From Verrucomicrobiaceae bacterium E54 (GTDB lineage Bacteria > Verrucomicrobiota > Verrucomicrobiia > Verrucomicrobiales > Akkermansiaceae), in NCBI GenBank assembly GCA_022548915.1, contig JAKZES010000004.1, forward strand, positions 1-64,000: a stretch of DNA of 64,000 nucleotides, in the 5' to 3' direction. Every line of letters starts with the position of its first letter. Position 1 is the stretch's first letter. Made by a program: the position numbers and the translations under genes. Below are positions 56,077-64,000 of the stretch, piece after piece. Under the pieces are notes generated by a model. It was not told the DNA's origin and searched no databases. It saw only the letters and a list, made by a program, of their open reading frames with translations.

Positions 56077-59000
56077 ATGAAACGCAACCCAAAAATCCTG
56101 GTCTTCTCCACCCTCGCCTCGCTTGCGCTCACTGTCGCAAGCCACGCGGATACGACCTTCGTAACCAACACCTCCGGCAACGCGGCTGCGCTTGCGGGAA
56201 ACGGCGCGGGGACAACGACACCTTTGACCCTGAGCGCCGCCGATGGCGGGGGCACGCTTAACCTCACCACCGTGTCAGTCCTTCAAGATAATGCTGAAAG
56301 CGCACTTGGAATGGATGGCACTTCGGTAGGCGTCTTTAACGACAAATTCGGAATCAACAATGGCAACCCTCAGACGTGGATTTTCAGCTTTGATACAACC
56401 CTCAGTTTCAAAGGCTTCACCTTTGCAGACGAGAATGGCACGGGAGATACCATAACGATCTCCTCGAGCGCATGGACCAGCGATACGGTGACAAATGGTG
56501 CCAATTGGACCTTCAGTGGCGGCACGATTACAACCAACGGCATACCAGGCACTCCGACAGCCTATGATTTCAGCGGTTCCGGCCTTTCCAACATCGCTGC
56601 GGGAACGCAAATCACGATCGCATTCGGCTCCGGTAATGGTGGCGCTGCTTTGCACAGCTTCACGGTCGGCACGATCGCCGCCGACACCGACCCACCGACC
56701 CCCGACCCGATGACCTGGGCCAGCGTGCCGGCAGCCGTGAGTGACAGCAGCATCACCATGACGGCCACCACCGCGAGCGATACCAGCGGCGTGGAATACT
56801 TTTTTACCTGCACCTCCGGTGCAGGCAATGACAGCGGCTGGCAAAGCAGCCCGACCTACACGGATGAAGGCCTGAGCCCGAATACGACCTACACCTACAC
56901 GGTGAAAGCGCGTGATGCCGTCGGTCTTTACGAAACGGCAGCCTCGGACCCGGAGTCCGCTACCACCGACGCGCCGGACACGGCCAAACCCAGCCCCGAC
57001 CCGATGACCTTCGCGGTCGTTCCCACGGCGGCGGGTTCCTACTCGATCTCAATGACGGCCACCACGGCCACCGACGCCAGCGGCGTGGAATACTACTTCG
57101 CCGAAACCTCCGGAAATCTCGGGGGCAGCGACAGCGGCTGGCAGGACAGCCCGGAATACACGGACAACGGCCTCAGCCCCGACACCACCTACAGCTACAC
57201 CGTGACCGCGCGCGACAAGAGCGCCAACCAGAACCAGACCGCCGCGTCCACCCCGGCGGCCGAGGCCACCACCGACCCGGAGCCGGTGGAGCCCGTTCTG
57301 GTGGGCGGATTCGACGGGACCAATGACGTCGCCCTGCAGAGCCCCACCATGGCCAACACCACGGTGACGCTGAGCAGCACCACGGGTGCCATCGCAAACG
57401 CGGGCAACTTCCAAAGCAACAGCATTCTCTGGGGCACCACGGACCTCGACGTCGATCCCGTCGATACGAACTCGAAGGCGATCGTCCAGTTCGGTTCACC
57501 GTTCACGCTGACGCTGGTGGTGCAGAACAACAACTCCCTGGACCTTGCGCTGGATAAGATCCACTTCCGGGTGAAGAAGGACGTCAACAACGAGGGTCCC
57601 AACAAGGTGACCATCACCTACACGGCGGGTGCGCTGGGACCCGCCGGCGTCAGCACCGAGGTCACCATTCCCAACGGGGTGACCGGTCATGATGTGAGCT
57701 TCGGCGATTTCCTCGCCGACACGACCCTCGCCACCGGCGAATTCGCCTACTTCACCTGGTCGCCCGGTCCCCCCGAGAATCCCGCGGGCAACACCGGATT
57801 CCGGGTCGACAACTTCGCGGTCTCGGGAACGCTGACCATTTCGGACTACCTCTCCTGGGGCAGCGGGCAGAACTGGACACTTGGCGACCCCGGGACCGGC
57901 GAGCAGGAGGACTACGACGGAGACGGCCTCAGCAATGACACGGAGCGGATCTTCGGCCTGGACCCGGCGGATTCGAGTTCGGTGACCCCGTTCACGTCCC
58001 CCTTCGACCCCGCCGCCGGGACCTTCAGCTACACCCGGCGGAGCCCGTCACTCACGGGGCTGACCCACCAGATCTTCTATTCCACGGACCTCGACCAGTG
58101 GGAACTCGATGCCGGCGCCCTCCAGACGCCCGGCGCCCTGCTCAACGGTGTCGAGACCGTCGATGTCGCGCTGACGCCTGCCCTGCTCGACGAGCCCCGG
58201 CTTTTCGTCAGGGTCGCCGCACAACTGATCGTCCTCGGACCCTCACCCGAGCTGATCAGCCTGTGGGGCACCGGCAGCACCATCACCTTGAACTTCACCG
58301 AGGCGCTGAATGAAGGGACAGCGACCAACACCGAAAACTACACCGTGGAACTGGACGGGGGAGGCAGCATCACTGTCACCGGAGCATCGCTCAGCGAGAA
58401 CGGCAAGACGGTCACCCTGAGCCTGGGTTCCAGCCTCAGCTTGGCCAGCGCCTACAACGTGACGCTTGGCAATGTAACCGGCCCCAACGGCGAGCCGCTC
58501 GTCGGCGACAGCGTGGGGCAGTTCCAGACCTGGGACGACGACCCGAACGGGATCAAGGTCTTCATCCTCGCCGGACAGTCGAACATGGTCGGCTACGGGC
58601 GTGAGGGCAGTGGCGTCGACGTGAAGGGCACCCTGCGCTACCTCGCAAACAACGATGCCAGCTATCCGGAATACGCTTACAGCACCATGCTCGATACGCC
58701 CAGTGATCCCGCCAACAGCACCTGGGCCTCCCGCAGTGATGTCCGGGTCTGGTGGCTCGCCAACACCTCGGGGAATGACACCCTCGGCACCACCAACATC
58801 CGCAAGGGCGACCTGACGGTCGGCTTCGGCAAGGACGGCACCATGATCGGCCCCGAGTATGCCTTTGGCCAGGTTCTGGGCGACTTCTACGGCTCCAATG
58901 ATGTGCTCATCATCAAGACCGCCTGGGGTGGCAAGGCACTCGCCTCCGAGTTCCGCCCGCCCAGTGCCGTCGCCGACCGCGGCGGCGAAGTCGGGTTCTA

Positions 59001-59478
59001 CTATCAGGCCATCATCGATCAGACACGCCAGGCACTCGACAACCTCGACACCGAATTCCCGGACTGGAGCGGACAAGGCTACCAGATCGTCGGCATCGGT
59101 TGGCACCAGGGTTTCAACGACAAGGTCAACCCGGACTTCTCCGCCGAATACAAGGACAACCTGCCCGACCTGATCAGCGACCTGCGGGGGGAATTCGGCA
59201 AACCCGACCTGCCCTTCGCCATCGCCAGCAGCGGCATGACCGCGGCGCCGGTTGAGGCCTTCCCCTACTCCGGCTACTCACTGGTGGAAAAGGCGCAACT
59301 CTGGGTCGCCGGGGTGGCCCAACCCGCCGAGACCCAATCCAGCGATACCCGCCCCTTCTGGGAAGCGGTGGCGGATTCCCCGATGGACCAGGGCTACCAC
59401 TGGAACCAAAACGCCCGCAGCTACTTCCGGATCGGTCAGGCGCTGGGTGACGACATGGTGGACCTGCTGACGCCGTGA
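56077..59478 (+). CDS. Exported protein: shared N-module + FN3 repeats + sialate O-acetylesterase-like (SASA) domain
   Basis: TTFVTNTSGNAAALAG N-module; PDPMTWASVP FN3 units; KVFILAGQSNMVGYGREGSG. Confidence 0.85.
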   Translation: MKRNPKILVFSTLASLALTVASHADTTFVTNTSGNAAALAGNGAGTTTPLTLSAADGGGTLNLTTVSVLQDNAESALGMDGTSVGVFNDKFGINNGNPQTWIFSFDTTLSFKGFTFADENGTGDTITISSSAWTSDTVTNGANWTFSGGTITTNGIPGTPTAYDFSGSGLSNIAAGTQITIAFGSGNGGAALHSFTVGTIAADTDPPTPDPMTWASVPAAVSDSSITMTATTASDTSGVEYFFTCTSGAGNDSGWQSSPTYTDEGLSPNTTYTYTVKARDAVGLYETAASDPESATTDAPDTAKPSPDPMTFAVVPTAAGSYSISMTATTATDASGVEYYFAETSGNLGGSDSGWQDSPEYTDNGLSPDTTYSYTVTARDKSANQNQTAASTPAAEATTDPEPVEPVLVGGFDGTNDVALQSPTMANTTVTLSSTTGAIANAGNFQSNSILWGTTDLDVDPVDTNSKAIVQFGSPFTLTLVVQNNNSLDLALDKIHFRVKKDVNNEGPNKVTITYTAGALGPAGVSTEVTIPNGVTGHDVSFGDFLADTTLATGEFAYFTWSPGPPENPAGNTGFRVDNFAVSGTLTISDYLSWGSGQNWTLGDPGTGEQEDYDGDGLSNDTERIFGLDPADSSSVTPFTSPFDPAAGTFSYTRRSPSLTGLTHQIFYSTDLDQWELDAGALQTPGALLNGVETVDVALTPALLDEPRLFVRVAAQLIVLGPSPELISLWGTGSTITLNFTEALNEGTATNTENYTVELDGGGSITVTGASLSENGKTVTLSLGSSLSLASAYNVTLGNVTGPNGEPLVGDSVGQFQTWDDDPNGIKVFILAGQSNMVGYGREGSGVDVKGTLRYLANNDASYPEYAYSTMLDTPSDPANSTWASRSDVRVWWLANTSGNDTLGTTNIRKGDLTVGFGKDGTMIGPEYAFGQVLGDFYGSNDVLIIKTAWGGKALASEFRPPSAVADRGGEVGFYYQAIIDQTRQALDNLDTEFPDWSGQGYQIVGIGWHQGFNDKVNPDFSAEYKDNLPDLISDLRGEFGKPDLPFAIASSGMTAAPVEAFPYSGYSLVEKAQLWVAGVAQPAETQSSDTRPFWEAVADSPMDQGYHWNQNARSYFRIGQALGDDMVDLLTP

Positions 59479-59610
59479 CGGACCGCTCTCACCTCCACGC
59501 CGAGGCCGCTTCCGGGTCGTCCCATTGTGGGACTAGCCAGACGCCGGTCGACCGCGCTGCAATCGATCGGAAAGCGACCAGTCGAACACCCCCGTCCAAC
59601 GAAACACCCG

Positions 59611-60408
59611 ATGAAGCACTCCGCCACCCTCCTCTCATGCATGTTCGCCCTGTGCGGACTCCACGCCGCGGCTTCTCCGCCAACCGCCGAGCCCATGCCA
59701 TGGGAGAATCCCGCCTACGAGACCACCATCCGGGCCACGCAGGCCGAATCCCGGCCCGGGCCGGAGGAAGATCCCAACAGCTGGACCGCCTGGCTGCGGC
59801 ACCACGAGGACCGCAAGCGCTGGTGCACCGAGCAGGAAGTCGACCTGCTGATGGTCGGCGACTCGATCGTATTCGGCTGGTCGCGCGTGGGAAGGAAGGT
59901 GTGGGACGAGTTCTATGGCAATCGCAAGGCGGTGAACATCGGTTCCAGCGGCGACCGGACCTACCACATGCTCTGGCACTTCCAGAATGGCGGGCTCGAC
60001 GGCATGAAGGACCGCAATCCGAAGCTGGTCGTGATGATGATCGGCACCAACAACCGCGGCATCCCGGAGCTGCACGGGCATGACACCGCCTACGGCATCC
60101 TCGCCCTGCTCAAGGAGATCCACGCCAAGCTGCCCGAGTCGAAGATCCTGCTGATGCCGATCTTCCCGCGCGGCGACACCCCGGAGGACCCAGGTCGCCT
60201 GCGGAACGACCAGATCAACAGAATCATTCGTAGCTACGTGGACCATGAAACCGTCCACTGGCTGGATGTCGGCCACGTCTTTCTCGACGGGGCAGGCCGG
60301 ATCAATCGCGAACTCATGCCGGATGGGCTGCATCCCAACGAGCAAGGTTACCGCGCCTGGGGCAGGGCGATGGAGTCTATGGTCGAAGAGTTGCTGTGCA
60401 ACGAGTAG
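59611..60408 (+). CDS. SGNH/GDSL hydrolase
   Basis: LLMVGDSIVFGW, NIGSSGDRTYHMLWH, MMIGTNNRG, DGLHPNEQGY. Confidence 0.9.
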   Translation: MKHSATLLSCMFALCGLHAAASPPTAEPMPWENPAYETTIRATQAESRPGPEEDPNSWTAWLRHHEDRKRWCTEQEVDLLMVGDSIVFGWSRVGRKVWDEFYGNRKAVNIGSSGDRTYHMLWHFQNGGLDGMKDRNPKLVVMMIGTNNRGIPELHGHDTAYGILALLKEIHAKLPESKILLMPIFPRGDTPEDPGRLRNDQINRIIRSYVDHETVHWLDVGHVFLDGAGRINRELMPDGLHPNEQGYRAWGRAMESMVEELLCNE

Positions 60409-60597
60409 GTCCGGGGACATGCAGGCTTCCCGCACCAAGCATGTGGCGTGGAGCTGCGGGTGGACGGGGATCGGCGCGCGGCAGCGGTGCGTGCTTGTGC
60501 TCGACGCCCCCGGGGTCGTTTTGAGATATTCCAGTCCTGTCGATGCGAGGAGAAGCTTGTGGGCGGGATCAGCAGGAAGAATTCAACACCCAGAGAA

Positions 60598-61839
60598 ATG
60601 GACAAAAATGAGAGACCGGTGGGATGGGGGGTGGCTGGCACGGCCCTGTGCCTTCTGGCCGGCAACGCGTCCGGCTCGGGCGGCTTTGCCGACGATGTGG
60701 ATTTCATGAAGCAGCACACCCCCGTGGTGGTGCTTGAGGATGGGGAGGCGGCGGTGGCGGTGGCGCCCGACTACCAGGGGCGGGTGATGACCAGCACCTA
60801 TGACCGAGAGGCGGGACCGAGCTTCGGCTGGATCAACCGGCCGGTGATCGAGAAGGGGTTCCTTTCGGATGACGAGAACAAGGGGAAACTCGAGGAGCAC
60901 ATTTACATCTTCGGCGGCGAGGAGCGTTTCTGGCTGGGACCGGAAGGCGGGCAGTATGCGATCTTCTTCAAGCCTGGGGCCAAGTTCGAGTTCTCCGACT
61001 GGCGGACGCCGGCGGTGATTGACACCGAGCCCTTCGAGTTGGTCGAGAAGACGCCGACTTCCGCCCGCTTCAAGCACGCGGCCGAACTCACGAACTACAC
61101 CGGCACCCGGTTCGAGCTGGGGATCGAGCGCACGGTCAAACTGCTGGGCAGGAAAGAGGCGTCGGAGCAACTGGAGGTGGAACTCGGGGAAGGGATCCGC
61201 ATGGTCGGCTATGAAACCGACAACCGCCTCACCAACACGGGCTCGCGGGCATGGACCGCGGAGACGGGACTGCTCTCGATCTGGATCCTCGGGATGTACA
61301 ATCCGTCGCCGGAAACGACGGTGGTTGTTCCTTTCAAGGCCGGGCCGGAGGAGGAACTCGGTCCGAAGGTGAACGATGCCTATTTCGGCAAGGTGCCTGC
61401 CGAATATCTGAAGGTGGAGGAGGATGTCCTGTTCTTCAAAGGGGACGGAACCCGCCGGGGAAAGATCGGAGTGACGCCGCAGCGATCCAAGGGCATCGCC
61501 GGCAGCTACGATGCCGCGGGCAAGGTGCTCAACCTCGTGACCTACAACGTGCAGGCGGCGCCGGATGGATTCGTCAACTCGATGTGGAAAATGCAGGAGG
61601 AACCCTACGCAGGGGACGTGATCAATGCCTACAACGACGGATCCCCCGAACCCGGGGTGCCTCCGCTCGGGCCGTTCTACGAGCTGGAAACCTCGTCGCC
61701 GGCGGCAGCCCTCAAGCCCGGAGAGACGATGAGGCACGTCCAGCGCACCTTCCACATTCACGGCACGGAGGAGCTCCTCGATCCGATCGCAAGAAGGGTG
61801 CTCGGCGTCGGTCTCGAGGAAATCAACGAGGCGCTCTGA
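60598..61839 (+). CDS. DUF6786 family protein
   Basis: VAVAPDYQGRVMTSTYDREAGPSFGWINRPVIEKG, IYIFGGEERFWLGPEGGQYAIFFKPG. Confidence 0.75.
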   Translation: MDKNERPVGWGVAGTALCLLAGNASGSGGFADDVDFMKQHTPVVVLEDGEAAVAVAPDYQGRVMTSTYDREAGPSFGWINRPVIEKGFLSDDENKGKLEEHIYIFGGEERFWLGPEGGQYAIFFKPGAKFEFSDWRTPAVIDTEPFELVEKTPTSARFKHAAELTNYTGTRFELGIERTVKLLGRKEASEQLEVELGEGIRMVGYETDNRLTNTGSRAWTAETGLLSIWILGMYNPSPETTVVVPFKAGPEEELGPKVNDAYFGKVPAEYLKVEEDVLFFKGDGTRRGKIGVTPQRSKGIAGSYDAAGKVLNLVTYNVQAAPDGFVNSMWKMQEEPYAGDVINAYNDGSPEPGVPPLGPFYELETSSPAAALKPGETMRHVQRTFHIHGTEELLDPIARRVLGVGLEEINEAL

Positions 61840-61942
61840 GAAACCTGACGGGATCATGGGTGGCGGGTGCCATCCGGCCCTTGGCAGGAGCCATGCTCCC
61901 TCTTAGGATGGCTCCCCTTCGGAACGCGAAACCCTTGAAATC

Positions 61943-63226
<1,284 letters not shown>

Positions 63227-63282
63227 TCCGAGGGTGGCTCCCGGGCGATGCGGGGGCATGCTCCCCCGGTCCCTGGCCAATA

Positions 63283-64000
63283 CTACGCCAGCACTTCCTT
63301 GACCACGCGGGCGTGCTCGACGCCGGTCAGCTTGAAGTCGAGACCCTGGAACTTGTAGGTCAGGCGTTCGTGATCGATGCCGAGCTGATGCAGCATGGTG
63401 GCGTGGAGGTCGTGGACCGAGACGCCGTCCTGCGCGACGGCATAGCCGAGTTCGTCGGTGGAGCCCCAGGTCGTGCCGCCCTTGATCCCGGCACCGGCGA
63501 GCCACAGTGAGAAGGCCTGGATGTGGTGATCGCGGCCGCTGCCCTGGGCCATCGGCGTGCGGCCGAACTCGCCACCCCAAATGACCAGGGTGTCGTCGAG
63601 CATGCCTCGTTCCTTGAGGTCCCTGACCAGCGCGGCGGTGGCCTGGTCGACATGGCCGGCGACGGTCTGGATGCCTTTCTTGATGCCGCCGTGGTGGTCC
63701 CAGCCGCGGTGGTAGAGCTGGATGAAACGCACGCCGCGCTCGGCCAGACGGCGGGCGAGCAGGCAGTTCGAGGCGAAGGATCCGTCGCCGGGCTTCGCGC
63801 CGTAGCTTTCGAGGACGGCATCCGACTCGTCGGACACGTCCATCAGTCCCGGCACGGAGGCCTGCATCTTGAAGGCCATCTCATACTGGGCGATGCGGGT
63901 GGCGATCTCGGGATCGTTCTGCCGGCGCCCGAGCAGGCCGTTCATGCCGTTGATCGTGCGGACCATCTCGGCCTGGTCGGCGCGGGTCACTCCGGCGGGG
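63283..64000 (-). CDS. DUF1501 family protein (partial, 5' end outside window)
   Basis: GSFASNCLLARRLAERGVRFIQLYHRGWDHHG, DDTLVIWGGEFGRTPMAQGSGRDHH. Confidence 0.9.
   Translation of the reverse strand, partial: PAGVTRADQAEMVRTINGMNGLLGRRQNDPEIATRIAQYEMAFKMQASVPGLMDVSDESDAVLESYGAKPGDGSFASNCLLARRLAERGVRFIQLYHRGWDHHGGIKKGIQTVAGHVDQATAALVRDLKERGMLDDTLVIWGGEFGRTPMAQGSGRDHHIQAFSLWLAGAGIKGGTTWGSTDELGYAVAQDGVSVHDLHATMLHQLGIDHERLTYKFQGLDFKLTGVEHARVVKEVLA

Overview
The window looks like a verrucomicrobial chromosome segment, judged from its gene repertoire (ECF sigma/Ser-Thr kinase pair, PEP-CTERM proteins, sulfatase, DUF1501, DUF6786); the taxon is inferred. It has three parts. (1) 1-4.2 kb is core: hipBA, rarA, a beta-carbonic anhydrase and an ssrA (tmRNA) gene. 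(2) About 4.2-37.7 kb is a 33.5-kb integrative island in the 3' end of ssrA. It is bounded by a perfect 21-bp direct repeat (4199-4219 and 37717-37737) and carries a tyrosine integrase next to the right end. Its cargo includes a phage/plasmid-like module (DUF932, RecB-like nuclease), a DpnII/MboI-like nuclease, and a type I R-M operon (hsdM, DUF1016, hsdS, hsdR). Between hsdS and hsdR lie about 7.4 kb of inserted genes: a reverse transcriptase with a histone-H1-like (KKATA)n tail, a PD-(D/E)XK nuclease, a PLD protein, an MqsA-ImmA/IrrE fusion TA-like pair and a zeta-toxin pair. The island also has a filamentous-phage gpII-like replication protein beside a multi-hairpin element. (3) 37.7-64 kb is core or adaptive: ECF sigma plus membrane Ser/Thr kinase, then a cluster of large exported proteins that share a repeated N-terminal module with different C-terminal domains, then SGNH hydrolase, DUF6786, citrate synthase and a partial DUF1501 gene. 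A ~220-bp segment (kinase 3' end plus downstream non-coding DNA) is duplicated around the first two exported genes. The strongest candidates for an undescribed system are the RT-containing cargo inside the type I R-M operon and the Rep/hairpin locus. All family calls come from reading motifs; no database search was run.
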